Positions 1 through 8,605 of a stretch of DNA of 47,420 bases are shown here, one piece after another. Origin of the DNA: Desulfobulbaceae bacterium (GTDB taxonomy: Bacteria; Desulfobacterota; Desulfobulbia; Desulfobulbales; Desulfobulbaceae); the NCBI GenBank assembly GCA_011391865.1, contig JAABPV010000015.1:1-47420 (forward strand), read 5' to 3'. The translations under genes were made by a program, and so were the position numbers. Numbering within the stretch: position 1 is the stretch's first letter; each line of letters opens with the position of its first letter. The notes under the pieces are model-generated. The model did not search any database and had not been told where the DNA came from. It was given only the letters and a program-made list of their open reading frames with translations.

Positions 1-46
1 AATTGAGCCATCATGTTACCATAACTCACTCTTTTCTCAACTCAGC

Positions 47-67
47 AAAAGTTGCACTTACAACTTG
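47..67 (-). terminator. Weak candidate terminator after yicC
   Basis: AAGTTG and CAACTT form a 6-bp stem with a 6-nt loop. Read on the minus strand, a short T run follows the stem. It lies about 55 nt past the yicC stop, where the operon could end. The stem is short, so this is only a suggestion. The rest of positions 1-121 holds no gene that I can see. Confidence 0.25.
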
Positions 68-121
68 AATCCACGGTTTTTTAAAAAGAACGGCAGTACT
101 TTTTTCGGGGCAGCAGGGCTG

Positions 122-1003
122 TTATTCGATGTTCTGCACCTGCTCGCGCAGCTTCTCAATTTCGTTCTTCATCTCCACGCCAAGGCGGGCCACGGCGGCG
201 TTGGAGATCTTTGAGGCCAGCGTGTTGACCTCGCGCAGGAACTCTTGCAGGAGGAAATCCAGCCGCCTGCCGCATGGCTCATCGCTGTCCAAGAAGCTGC
301 GGAACTGGCTGATGTGGCTGCTCAAGCGGACAATTTCCTCAGTGACATCGGCCTTGTCAGCCATGATCGCGGCCTCCTGCGCCAGCCGGGCCGGGTCGAT
401 ATCCATGCCTGTCAGCAGCTTGGCAATGCGCTCCTTCAGCTCCTGATGCCGCTGCGCAACAAGCTGCGGCACCGCGCTTTCAATCTCCGCGACCAAGGCG
501 GTGAACTGATCAAGGCGGCTGTTCAGCTCCGTCTTCAGGGCCTGCCCTTCCTGCTCGCGCATCCGGGCGCAGTCAACGAGGGCAGCTGTAACCGCCTGCT
601 CAATCAGCGGCCATTCCTGCTCGATGTCCGCGCTTTGCTCCTGCTGGATGATGATGCCGCGCTGTGGCAGCAGGTCGCGCAGCTCCACCGCGCCGTTCAG
701 GCCAAGCTGCTCCTTGAGCCGAAGCAGGCAGCGGTGATATTGGCGGGCCAGCTCCATGTCCACGGTCAGCTGCGCCGCGCCGGAGACCTCGCCTTGGCAG
801 GTGAGGCAGATTTCCGTCCGGCCCCGGTCCTGCTGCCCGGCCACCAGCTTTTTCACCTGCTCTTCCAGTCCGGTAAAGGCGGCGGGCAGCGTCACCCGCT
901 GATCTAAAAAACGGTGATTGACAGTTCGGATTTCCGCTGTCCAGCTCCGTCCGCCCTCATTTGCCTCGCCCCGGCCAAAGCCGGTCATGCTGCGCGGTCG
1001 CAT
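122..1003 (-). CDS. yicC: YicC/YloC family endoribonuclease
   Basis: The 293-residue product matches the usual YicC length of about 290. It has the N-terminal family signature SMTGFGRGEA and the C-terminal signature EVNTLASK followed by EIEKLREQVQNIE. YicC proteins are cytoplasmic endoribonucleases with roles in RNA turnover and stationary-phase fitness. The start is supported by a GGAGG seven bases upstream of the ATG. Its first codons overlap the end of rfaE1 by 19 nt, so it is probably translated from the same mRNA as the last gene of the pal-ompH-DUF3786-rfaE1-yicC operon. In many bacteria gmk and rpoZ follow yicC; here the window ends 121 nt after the stop, so that cannot be checked. The identification is secure. 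Confidence 0.95.
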   Translation of the reverse strand: MRPRSMTGFGRGEANEGGRSWTAEIRTVNHRFLDQRVTLPAAFTGLEEQVKKLVAGQQDRGRTEICLTCQGEVSGAAQLTVDMELARQYHRCLLRLKEQLGLNGAVELRDLLPQRGIIIQQEQSADIEQEWPLIEQAVTAALVDCARMREQEGQALKTELNSRLDQFTALVAEIESAVPQLVAQRHQELKERIAKLLTGMDIDPARLAQEAAIMADKADVTEEIVRLSSHISQFRSFLDSDEPCGRRLDFLLQEFLREVNTLASKISNAAVARLGVEMKNEIEKLREQVQNIE

Positions 1004-1995
1004 CGTCTCTCCTCCTTGTTCAAGTCGGCCAGCAGCTCCTCGCGGCTGACCGAGGCGGTGCCGACCTTGCCGACAACAATGCCGGCGGCATGATTGGCAA
1101 TGATGGCCGCATCTGTCATTGAGCAGCCAACGGCCAGCCCAAGGGCGAGGGTCGCGGCCACGGTGTCTCCTGCTCCGGTCACGTCATAGACCTCCTGCGC
1201 CGCCGTGGGAATCGTGACCAGCTCGTTGTCGCCTTCCAATAAAGCCATGCCCGCTTCGCCCCGCGTGATCAGCACCGCGACGCAGCGCAGCCGGGTCTTG
1301 ATGGCCTGAGCGGCAGTCAATACGCTCATTGGCTCATCTGTGATCGCCATGCCGCTGATCTGCGCCGCCTCAAAATTGTTGGGGGTGATCACTGTCGCTC
1401 TGGCGAAGAGGGCCGCGTTGACTGGCTTGGGATCAACAATCAGCGGCAGGGAACGGCCTTTGCCACGCAGCCCGGTCAGCAGCGCGTTCAGCCGCTCCAT
1501 CAGCGGGCCGCAGACCACGCCCTTGGCGTAGTCCGAAACCAACACTGCGTCAAAGTCGGCCACGTTCTTGTCTAAATAGGCCAGCAATGCCTGCAAAGTG
1601 CGCTCCGAGGGCGGGCCGCTTTGCTCGCGGTCATAGCGGACGACCTGCTGCCGTTGGGCCACCACCCGTGTCTTGATCGTGGTCGGGCGGAAGCCCTTGA
1701 TCAGGCCGTCGGTCGGTGCGCCTACGGCTCGCATCAGGTTCAGCACCTCCGCGCCCATCGCATCGTCGCCGATGATGCCGCACAAAGCGCAGTGCCCGCC
1801 CAGCGAGCGGATGTTCCGCACCACATTGGCACTGCCGCCAAGGAGCAGCTCCTCCTTGGTGACATTGACCACCGGCACCGGCGCTTCCGGGGAAATCCGT
1901 GAAACTGTGCCCCAGATGAACTGGTCAAGAATCACGTCGCCGATGACAAGAATGTTGGCCTCGGCAAAACGGTTGAGGATGTCAAGCAGCGGCAT
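985..1995 (-). CDS. rfaE1: D-glycero-beta-D-manno-heptose-7-phosphate kinase
   Basis: This 336-residue PfkB/ribokinase-fold protein corresponds to the kinase half of HldE (RfaE). It would phosphorylate heptose 7-phosphate at C1 in ADP-heptose synthesis for the LPS inner core. Visible motifs are the N-terminal GDVILDQFIWG, RISPEAPVPVV, the GGSANV substrate-binding loop, and the C-terminal DVTGAGDTVAA, which carries the PfkB catalytic Asp. The adenylyltransferase domain of E. coli HldE (477 residues) is absent, so RfaE2 must be encoded elsewhere. The ATG overlaps the preceding DUF3786 stop codon (TGATG), and its end overlaps the yicC start by 19 nt. Both overlaps point to translational coupling in an envelope operon. 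Confidence 0.93.
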   Translation of the reverse strand: MPLLDILNRFAEANILVIGDVILDQFIWGTVSRISPEAPVPVVNVTKEELLLGGSANVVRNIRSLGGHCALCGIIGDDAMGAEVLNLMRAVGAPTDGLIKGFRPTTIKTRVVAQRQQVVRYDREQSGPPSERTLQALLAYLDKNVADFDAVLVSDYAKGVVCGPLMERLNALLTGLRGKGRSLPLIVDPKPVNAALFARATVITPNNFEAAQISGMAITDEPMSVLTAAQAIKTRLRCVAVLITRGEAGMALLEGDNELVTIPTAAQEVYDVTGAGDTVAATLALGLAVGCSMTDAAIIANHAAGIVVGKVGTASVSREELLADLNKEERRCDRAA

Positions 1996-2804
1996 CAGTC
2001 CAGCTCCAAGAGACGGTCTGCCATGCGCTCGGCAGCAAAAACAAGGGATTCGAGATCGAGGAAGTCCAGCACATGATGATCAAAGAGGATTTTCACTTTG
2101 GCCGCGAAGCTATCTTCCGGCTCCGCCTCCCAGAACAGCAGAAGAAGAGGAACGCGAGGCAAGGCTGGAACAAGAAAAGCTACATCCACGCTTTGTTCAG
2201 CAGGCGTTGCGCAAAGAGCGGCGCAGAGTTCGGTCAGCCGACCAGCTCTGCCGCTGAAACGCTCGGCCAGCCGCTCTTCGCAATAGACGGCAAGAGTGCG
2301 GACTTTGGAGATTGAGTTTGGCAGACTTTCCATGCCGATCCACGTACCCTCCGGCTGTCTGCCGCCGCCAGAGGCCGCGTAGTTGTAGAGCAGAATCTGG
2401 TCTCTGGGGTCGTCGGGCGGCTCCCCGTTGATGAAAACCCCAGCTGTGCCCAGCCGTACCGGACGACCTAAGAAGGTAAAGCGGAGCATGTCCGGCTCCT
2501 CGGCTGAGCAGTCCGCGCCAAGGCGGGGAGCAAGGCTGAGGAAATTCAGCCCCTGCATCTTGCCGCGCAGATGAGCGGCCAAGGCCAGCTCGCGCTCCTC
2601 CGAGCTGCGGTCGAGCGCGTCTGGCGCGGCATTGTCCGCCCCGCCGAGCAGCTCCGGTGGCAGGCCCTCGCGCTGGAGATGCGGGCAGAGATCAGCCCGC
2701 ACACCCGCTTTGGTTACTGCCGCCGCAAAGGCAAGGCAGGCCGGATAACCGCACTGGCCGCAGTTGCTGCCGGGCGTGTGCCGGAGAAACTGGTAGGGAT
2801 TCAT
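1995..2804 (-). CDS. 4Fe-4S and DUF3786 domain protein
   Basis: This 269-residue protein starts with a cysteine cluster (NCGQCGYPACLAFA near residues 14-27, another Cys near residue 40) like the 4Fe-4S module of the CO dehydrogenase/acetyl-CoA synthase gamma subunit and related proteins. The remainder resembles DUF3786, a family of unknown function found mostly in anaerobes and sulfate reducers. The sequence FINGEPPDDPRDQILLYNYAASG in the middle is typical of it (the gap to the Fe-S cluster is about 100 residues). It has no signal peptide, so it should be cytoplasmic. It sits 16 nt after ompH and overlaps the rfaE1 start by one base. Why an Fe-S protein lies in an envelope operon is unknown. 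A redox or corrinoid-linked role is only a guess from the N-terminal domain. Confidence 0.85.
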   Translation of the reverse strand: MNPYQFLRHTPGSNCGQCGYPACLAFAAAVTKAGVRADLCPHLQREGLPPELLGGADNAAPDALDRSSEERELALAAHLRGKMQGLNFLSLAPRLGADCSAEEPDMLRFTFLGRPVRLGTAGVFINGEPPDDPRDQILLYNYAASGGGRQPEGTWIGMESLPNSISKVRTLAVYCEERLAERFSGRAGRLTELCAALCATPAEQSVDVAFLVPALPRVPLLLLFWEAEPEDSFAAKVKILFDHHVLDFLDLESLVFAAERMADRLLELD

Positions 2805-2820
2805 CCGCCTGCGGAAAAAA

Positions 2821-3330
2821 TTATTTCAACTTGGCGTTGAGGCTTTTGGTCACGTCAGCGGTGAGGTCGACAGAGTTGTCGAAATAAAGCACTGCGTTGC
2901 TGGGCAGCACTAACGAGTAGCCATTGCTTTTGGCGACCTCGCGGACGATGTTCTCCAGCTCCTTCATGATCGGGGCCAAATAGCGGTCTTGGAGATTTTT
3001 CATTTCCATATTGGCGTTGTCCTGCTTGGCCTCCAGCTCGCGCCGCTTTTTCTGAAATTCAAGCAGCTGCTCCTGCTTTTTGTCTTCGCTCCAGACCGAG
3101 GCTTTCTTTTTCATCTCATCCTGAAAGGCAACGAGCTGGTCTTTTTCCTTGTCCAGCGATGCCTTCAGGTCTTTTACCCGCTTTTCAATTTTATCCTTGG
3201 CAGCCAAACCTGCGGAGGATTTGGTCAGCACATCTTGGATGTTGAGAACGGCGAGCTTCATTTCCGCCGCAGCGATGGAGGCGGTCAGCAGGATACACAG
3301 CGCGGCGCATAATGCGGCAATTCTGTTCAT
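2821..3330 (-). CDS. OmpH/Skp family periplasmic chaperone
   Basis: The 169-residue product has a clear signal peptide (Met-Asn-Arg, then a hydrophobic stretch, then cleavage after SIAAA near residue 22). A long charged coiled coil follows (roughly residues 45-120), rich in Lys and Glu, and then a C-terminal strand region. This is the Skp layout: a trimeric periplasmic chaperone that holds unfolded outer-membrane proteins on their way to BamA. Length is usual for the family. The ATG has a strong AAGGAG six bases upstream. It lies between pal and DUF3786 on the same strand, consistent with an envelope-biogenesis operon. The neighbours bamA and lpxD that often flank skp are not present. Confidence 0.9.
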   Translation of the reverse strand: MNRIAALCAALCILLTASIAAAEMKLAVLNIQDVLTKSSAGLAAKDKIEKRVKDLKASLDKEKDQLVAFQDEMKKKASVWSEDKKQEQLLEFQKKRRELEAKQDNANMEMKNLQDRYLAPIMKELENIVREVAKSNGYSLVLPSNAVLYFDNSVDLTADVTKSLNAKLK

Positions 3331-3472
3331 GTCAATCTCCTTTGAAGGATGGAAAATACTGATCGGGAAGAAAGGGCGGGCAGGAAATATGCTGCGTTGG
3401 GATGCGGCACGCGTTCAGGCAGGCTATCCGGCATCCCGGCTGGAGAGCCTGTCCTCCTCTGCGGATCAGCTC

Positions 3473-4036
3473 TTATTCAGCGAAAACAAAGTCAGCCCGG
3501 CGGTTCTGCGCCCAAGACTGCTCGTCCTGGCCGAAAGCCAGCGGTTTCTCCTCGCCCCAGCTCACCGTCGTGATCTGACCGGTTTCAACGCCGAGGTTGA
3601 TCAGGTATTTCTTGGCCGCATTGGCGCGCCGCTCGCCCAGCGCGAGGTTGTACTCGCGGGTGCCGCGCTCGTCGCAGTTGCCTTCAACCCGCACTTTCTT
3701 GTCGGCGTTCTGCTTGAGAAAATCGCCGTTGTGCTCAACCCGGCTGACCTGATCTCCCTCAATCTTGGAGGAGTCATACTCAAAGTACACCGGCAGCAGC
3801 GGCCCGGAAGTGCGGCCTTCCGAAATATTGCCCTGCTGACCGTTCAGGCCGCCTTCAGGGGTTTCAAGAGACTCTTGGCCGCCCGCGCCTTCGCCGCCTG
3901 CTTCAGCTGCGCTGCTGCTGGCCGCGTCTCCGGCGGCGGCAGCGTCGCCAGCCTTTTTCTTACTGCAGCCAGTCAGAGACAGAGGCGCAGCCAATGCCAT
4001 GAAAATACAGAAATACACCATCTTGCTCAAACGCAT
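3473..4036 (-). CDS. pal: Peptidoglycan-associated lipoprotein Pal
   Basis: The protein has a lipoprotein signal peptide ending in the lipobox LTGC and an Ala/Gly/Ser/Glu-rich linker. It ends in an OmpA-like peptidoglycan-binding domain: VYFEYDSSKI, then NCDERGTREYNLALGERRA, then NRRADFVF. Asp and Arg in these motifs contact diaminopimelate in the family. Pal anchors the outer membrane to peptidoglycan with the Tol complex. I chose the third in-frame ATG (187 residues) because GGAG lies six bases upstream of it. The ATGs at 4048 and 4042 lack a good ribosome site. No tolB or tolQRA is adjacent. It is the first gene of the minus-strand envelope operon, behind a candidate sigma70-type promoter. 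Confidence 0.93.
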   Translation of the reverse strand: MRLSKMVYFCIFMALAAPLSLTGCSKKKAGDAAAAGDAASSSAAEAGGEGAGGQESLETPEGGLNGQQGNISEGRTSGPLLPVYFEYDSSKIEGDQVSRVEHNGDFLKQNADKKVRVEGNCDERGTREYNLALGERRANAAKKYLINLGVETGQITTVSWGEEKPLAFGQDEQSWAQNRRADFVFAE

Positions 4037-4084
4037 CTTCATCTCCATACTCAGGTAAGTATTTTATCGGGGTCAGTTCTCCCT

Positions 4085-4112
4085 ATCCTACCAGAACAGG
4101 GGGGAAATTCAA
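4085..4112 (-). promoter_or_regulatory. Candidate sigma70 promoter of the pal operon
   Basis: On the minus strand TTGAAT and TAGGAT are separated by 16 bases, each matching 4 of 6 consensus positions. The predicted transcript would start about 40 nt before the pal ATG. The divergent glgP gene begins at 4253, so this 200-bp region must serve both directions; I see no clear plus-strand promoter in it. Confidence 0.4.
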
Positions 4113-4252
4113 CATTTTTCTCTGGAAAAAGGATTTCCTCTTGCAAAACCGGGACGGCCCATCTACTCTTAACGAGTTGGAGGAGCCGGTTTTTGTCCTG
4201 AAAACAATGCCCGGCAGAAAGCGCACTTTTTCCGCACCTACCAGGAACGCCC

Positions 4253-6469
4253 GTGATACCGCAAAAAACAGTCAACGTTGCCAGCGCAGAGGAGCTGCTG
4301 TGCGCGAACCGCTTCGGAGTCTTCTTCGGCGTGCCGCAGCCGGTTTTCGACCATGTCTGGCAGGCTCTGAGCAGGCCGGAGGGCAAGTCTGTGGCTTATG
4401 TCTCTATGGAGATCGGCGCGGACCCGGACATGTTTCATCCTGTACAGGATTTTCTCCGCGCCCAAGGCTGGAAGAAAAGCGGCGACGAGACCTGCACGCG
4501 CTTCATTGACAAATACCTGCGCGGCCCACGCAAAATACCAGTTTACAGCGGCGGCCTCGGCGTGCTGGCCGGTGACACCCTCAAAAGTTTCGCTGATCTA
4601 CATATTCCGGTTTTTGCCGTTTCTTTGCTGTATCGGGAGGGCTATTTCTCCCAGCTTGTTGATTCCCGTGTCGGCCAGATTGATCAGGCCATGCAGTGGA
4701 GTCCTGAAAACACGCCGACCCTCTTCCAGCTGCAAGACCCGGACCGTCCCGGTCAGCCGCTGGAGCTGACCGTACCTTTTTTCAACGAGTACGACCATCC
4801 GACTGAGGCCAAGGCCCATGTCTGGATGAAGATGGAAATCAGCGAGGAAATGGACTATTTCGTGCCAGAATTCCTGCTGGATTACTCCATTCCCTCCTCG
4901 CCGCCGTGGGTGCGCGAGGCTGGACTGCGGCTTTACAGCGCCAAGTCCGACATCATGAAGGCCAATCAGCGGCGGATGCTCGGCTCCTGTGTGCTGCCGC
5001 TGGCCGAGCGGCTGGGCCTGTCGCCGCAGACCATTCATCTGAACGAGCAGCACGGCGTGGCAGTCACGCTCCATCTCATCCTCCGCGAGCTGGAGAAGCG
5101 GCTGGGGCAGGACTATCATGTAAAAATGGCCCGCGAGGACATACTCGCCGCCGCCCAAGAAGCTGCCGAACGGATTGTCTACACCATTCACACCCCGGTT
5201 AAGGCCGGACACGATCGTTTTGCCCGCTCCCTCTACACCGGCATCAGCCACGCCACCGGCTGCCGCATCCTCGACCTTTTAGCTGGCGACCCGGACTCGC
5301 CGCACGAGTACAACTTCACTGCCTTCGCCATGCGCGTCAACCGGGCCGTGAACAGCGTCAGCCGCCTGCACCGCGACGTGACCCGGAAGCAGTTCCCGGA
5401 ATCCGCCAGCAAAATCCGGGCAGTGACCAACGGCGTGCATCATCTGACTTGGATCAGCCCGGCGAGGGCGCGGGTTTTCGACAGCACCGACGAGCTGCTC
5501 GGCTGGCGCGACGATCCCGGCCTGTTCGGCGAGGCGGCAATGGAAAACGACCCGGCCTTCCTCAAACAGCTCCGTCTGGCGTGGGAAGAGGACAACCGCA
5601 TCCTCACAGCCTACGTCAACCGGATGCTCGGTGAGCACCGCAGCCGAATGGAGGAGACGTGGATTGACCCGCCCAACTATCTCTCGCACCTCAAGCAAGG
5701 CGAGGGAAGCCTGCTCAGTCCCGGTGTGTTCACCATCGGTTTTGCCCGCCGTTTCTCCACCTACAAGCGGGCCGACCTGATCTTTGATAATATTGGAACA
5801 TTGGCGGACATTCTGGCCAAGGGCGGCTGGCGGGTCAATTTCCTCTTTGCAGGCAAGGCGCATCCGCAGGACGAGCCAGGCAAGTCGGTGCTGAAGCTGA
5901 TTCTCGACAATCAGGAGGAGCTGTACCAGCGGAGCAACGGCCTCGCTCGTTTGGTTTTCCTACCCGGCTACGACATGGCCTTGGCCCGGATAATGGTGTC
6001 CGGGGTGCATACGTGGCTGAACAGCCCCAAGCGGCCCTTGGAGGCCTCCGGCACCAGCGGCATGAAGGCGGCGATGAACGGGGTGCCCAACCTCAGCGTG
6101 ATGGACGGCTGGTGGGTCGAGGGCTACCACGAAGGGCAGACCGGCTGGAAGTTCGGCTATGAAGGCCCGATCAACGCCGACAGCCTGAGCGAGGATCCGT
6201 CCACACTGCTCTACGCCGAGGACTCGCGCTCCTTCTACGAGCTGCTGCCCAAGGTGCTGGACATGTTCTACAGCCGCCCGGACGAATACCTCCAGCTATC
6301 GGTGAACAATCTGCGCCTCAACGTGCCGATCTTCAACACCCACCGCATGGCGGCGGAATACGTCCGCAAATACGAGCTGCCGCTCGACCCGAAGACCGAA
6401 GCCCGCGTCGTCGGTTTCGCCAATCTTTATAAAAGCGACTCCTGCGACTGGACAGAGCCGCAGGCTTAA
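4253..6469 (+). CDS. glgP: Alpha-glucan phosphorylase (GT35)
   Basis: This 738-residue protein belongs to the compact glycogen/starch phosphorylase family. It releases glucose 1-phosphate from alpha-1,4-glucans using pyridoxal phosphate. Motifs in order: VAYVSMEIG near residue 45, YSGGLGVLAGDTLKSFAD near residue 98, HLNEQHG, NGVHHLTWI, GFARRFSTYKRADLIF, AGKAHPQDE, and EASGTSGMKAAMNG. The Lys at about residue 605 in the last motif is the expected PLP-binding site. The start is GTG with AGGA seven bases upstream; no better in-frame ATG is present. It leads a plus-strand set with an unknown small gene 28 nt downstream and a radical SAM gene. It acts in the cytoplasm on storage glucan. Confidence 0.92.
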   Translation: MIPQKTVNVASAEELLCANRFGVFFGVPQPVFDHVWQALSRPEGKSVAYVSMEIGADPDMFHPVQDFLRAQGWKKSGDETCTRFIDKYLRGPRKIPVYSGGLGVLAGDTLKSFADLHIPVFAVSLLYREGYFSQLVDSRVGQIDQAMQWSPENTPTLFQLQDPDRPGQPLELTVPFFNEYDHPTEAKAHVWMKMEISEEMDYFVPEFLLDYSIPSSPPWVREAGLRLYSAKSDIMKANQRRMLGSCVLPLAERLGLSPQTIHLNEQHGVAVTLHLILRELEKRLGQDYHVKMAREDILAAAQEAAERIVYTIHTPVKAGHDRFARSLYTGISHATGCRILDLLAGDPDSPHEYNFTAFAMRVNRAVNSVSRLHRDVTRKQFPESASKIRAVTNGVHHLTWISPARARVFDSTDELLGWRDDPGLFGEAAMENDPAFLKQLRLAWEEDNRILTAYVNRMLGEHRSRMEETWIDPPNYLSHLKQGEGSLLSPGVFTIGFARRFSTYKRADLIFDNIGTLADILAKGGWRVNFLFAGKAHPQDEPGKSVLKLILDNQEELYQRSNGLARLVFLPGYDMALARIMVSGVHTWLNSPKRPLEASGTSGMKAAMNGVPNLSVMDGWWVEGYHEGQTGWKFGYEGPINADSLSEDPSTLLYAEDSRSFYELLPKVLDMFYSRPDEYLQLSVNNLRLNVPIFNTHRMAAEYVRKYELPLDPKTEARVVGFANLYKSDSCDWTEPQA

Positions 6470-6497
6470 CAGGCACAGAAAAAAGGAGAGTACCAGC

Positions 6498-6929
6498 ATG
6501 GCCCGCCATCACAATCCCAGCGGCTCCACCAACAAGGCGATAGACGCTATTGATCGCAAGCGGGAGCGGGAGCGCCGCTTCATCCTCAGCAAGGCCAAGG
6601 ACAACGCGCCGGAGCTGGCGGTCAAGATCGTGCAGCGGCTTCTGGACGAGCACATCATCGAGACCAACGACCTGCAAACCATTCAGGAGGGGATGGAGCG
6701 GCAGCTGCGCGCTCCGGCGGAGATGGAGGAGTTTGAAATCCGTCTCAAGGTCGCCGACATCCGCACGCTGATGCCGGATCCGAACATCCTTAGCCTGTAC
6801 TTGACCGCCTACATCATCAACGATTTAGTCAATCATCCCAAGGTGCAGGACGTATTCGGCGACGACGCGGCCATTTACGCCGTGGTGGACTCAGTGCTGT
6901 CCAAGCTCCGCTCCGGCGCGGACGACTGA
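6498..6929 (+). CDS. Conserved-looking protein of unknown function
   Basis: I do not recognise this 143-residue protein. It is soluble and strongly helical in appearance, with a charged N-terminal segment (residues 18-40, rich in Arg, Lys and Glu). The C-terminal half is more hydrophobic (LYLTAYIINDLVNHPKVQDV). There are no cysteines and no signal peptide. The ATG has AAGGAG nine bases upstream. It lies 28 nt after glgP, and its stop codon overlaps the ATG of the radical SAM gene (TGATG). Translation of the two is therefore probably coupled, and it may be a partner or substrate-binding protein of that enzyme. This is inferred from position only. Confidence 0.75.
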   Translation: MARHHNPSGSTNKAIDAIDRKRERERRFILSKAKDNAPELAVKIVQRLLDEHIIETNDLQTIQEGMERQLRAPAEMEEFEIRLKVADIRTLMPDPNILSLYLTAYIINDLVNHPKVQDVFGDDAAIYAVVDSVLSKLRSGADD

Positions 6930-8209
6930 TGGCTCTGACGCAGCGCCCCTCGTTGGTCTTCGCCAACAGCAAGGGCGAAATCATCGACTACGAGGGCTTG
7001 GAGATGGCCGGGAGCAGCGCGGGCGAGTTCCGCCGCTTGGAGCCGGAGGAGCTGATTCCCCTGCCGGAGGGCAGCGAGCTGTTTGTCCTGCCAGGCAGGC
7101 TGCCGGTGGGTATCGAGCCGGAGAGCGGCGAGCCTGCTCTGCTCGATGAAAATCCCTATGACGGCAGCCCGGAGATTTCCGCTGTGGCCGCCTTCATGGC
7201 CCCGGCGCACACCGCCATCTATTCCGCCGCCTATCAGACGCAGGAAAACGCCCCGCTGCTGCCGCTCTTCGCCTACACCGCTGTGGGCTGGCAGGACGGC
7301 AGATTTGTGGTTGCCGCCTTCCGCAGCGACAGCGACATCCGCCAGGATCCCAAGGGCTTCAATCAGAAGCAAATTGACAAAAAGACAGCGGCGAAGCTGA
7401 AGAAATATCCGCACAACCGCTTGATTCAGCACCTCGGTAAATGCTGCCTGACCTACGCCTGCCCGGCGGCACGCAATTATTTTTTAGGCCGCTGGGAAGC
7501 ACCGCTGCCGACCTCACCTTGCTGTAACGCAGGCTGCGTCGGCTGCATTTCCCAGCAGCCCAGCGGCTGCTGCCCGTCCACGCAGGAGCGCATCCATTTC
7601 GTCCCTTCAACCACCGAGCTGCTGGAAATTGCGGTGCCGCATTTGGAGACGGCGGAGCGGGCGGTGGTCAGCTTCGGTCAAGGCTGCGAGGGCGAGCCGC
7701 TGCTGCAAGCCCCGACGCTGGAATCCTCCATCCGCCAGATGCGGGCGCAGACCGCCAAAGGCACGATCAACCTCAACAGCAACGCCAGCATTCCTGAAGC
7801 GGTTGACCGGCTGGCGCAGGCTGGGCTGGATTCCATCCGGGTTTCGATGAACTCCGCCCGCACGGAGTTCCACCGCCGCTACTACCGGCCCAAGAATTTC
7901 TCCTTCGCCGAGGTGCGCCAGACCATTGAGGTGATGAAGCGGCATGGCCGCCATGTCTCGCTGAATTATTTCATCCTACCCGGCTTCACCGACGACCCGG
8001 AAGAGACCGCCGCCTTCTGCGAGCTGCTCGAAGCCTGCCAGCCCGACCTGATCCAGCTCCGCAATCTGAACATGGACCCGGAGCATTACCTGAAGACCGT
8101 CGGCCATGCGCCGGACAAACCCGCCCTTGGCATCCTCCGCTGGCTGGAGCTGCTGAAGACACAGTTTCCCCGCCTCAAGTTCGGCTATTTCAATCCGGCC
8201 CTGCGCTGA
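6929..8209 (+). CDS. Radical SAM protein
   Basis: This 426-residue protein carries a CxxxCxxC radical SAM cluster motif at Cys199, Cys203 and Cys206 (CCNAGCVGC). It is followed by VVSFGQGCEGEPLL, the strand that holds the S-adenosylmethionine-binding glycine motif. NLNSNASIPEAVDRL and SIRVSMNSA resemble the barrel strands of MoaA-like enzymes. About 190 residues precede the cluster, which is unusually long and includes extra cysteines (KCCLTYACPAA). No C-terminal SPASM cysteine set is evident. The substrate is unknown. The gene is coupled to the 143-residue unknown gene and follows glgP. Its TGA stop abuts the stop of crcB on the other strand, the two forming TGATCA with no spacer. Confidence 0.9.
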   Translation: MALTQRPSLVFANSKGEIIDYEGLEMAGSSAGEFRRLEPEELIPLPEGSELFVLPGRLPVGIEPESGEPALLDENPYDGSPEISAVAAFMAPAHTAIYSAAYQTQENAPLLPLFAYTAVGWQDGRFVVAAFRSDSDIRQDPKGFNQKQIDKKTAAKLKKYPHNRLIQHLGKCCLTYACPAARNYFLGRWEAPLPTSPCCNAGCVGCISQQPSGCCPSTQERIHFVPSTTELLEIAVPHLETAERAVVSFGQGCEGEPLLQAPTLESSIRQMRAQTAKGTINLNSNASIPEAVDRLAQAGLDSIRVSMNSARTEFHRRYYRPKNFSFAEVRQTIEVMKRHGRHVSLNYFILPGFTDDPEETAAFCELLEACQPDLIQLRNLNMDPEHYLKTVGHAPDKPALGILRWLELLKTQFPRLKFGYFNPALR

Positions 8210-8605
8210 TCAACCCCACAGCCCGGCAAGTATCCTACCCAGCCAAACCAGCACCACACCCAGCAGCACCTGCAAGCCGACGTTGAGTAGTGCCAGCTCC
8301 AGCCGCCCGGCGCGGAGCAGGTTGAGGGTTTCATTGCCGAAGGTGGAAAAAGTGGTGAAAGCTCCCAGTCCGCCGATGATCCAAAAGCTGCGTGTCTCTG
8401 CGGAAAACATCGAGCGGTTTTCAGCCAGCGCACTGAGGAGGCCGATCAGCAGGCAGCCGAGGAGGTTCACGCTGAGGGTGCCGAAGGGAAAGACGATGGA
8501 GCCGGAGCGGGTCTGCGCCCAAGAGCTGACCAAAAAACGCAGCACCGCTCCGGCAAAGCCACCTGCGCCGATGAGCGCAAGCCTGAGCAGCATTTCTCCA
8601 CTCAT
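8210..8605 (-). CDS. crcB: Fluoride channel Fluc/CrcB
   Basis: The 131-residue product has four hydrophobic helices and the CrcB signatures GGFAGAVLRF, GTLSVNLLGC and GGLGAFTTFSTFGNE. The Asn and Phe residues lining the fluoride pore lie in these motifs. Fluc proteins form antiparallel dimers in the inner membrane and export fluoride. The ATG overlaps the stop codon of the asmA-like gene (ATGA), so it appears to be translated together with it. Because there is no leader between the two genes, a fluoride riboswitch directly upstream is ruled out. The gene ends exactly where the convergent radical SAM gene ends. Confidence 0.95.
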   Translation of the reverse strand: MSGEMLLRLALIGAGGFAGAVLRFLVSSWAQTRSGSIVFPFGTLSVNLLGCLLIGLLSALAENRSMFSAETRSFWIIGGLGAFTTFSTFGNETLNLLRAGRLELALLNVGLQVLLGVVLVWLGRILAGLWG

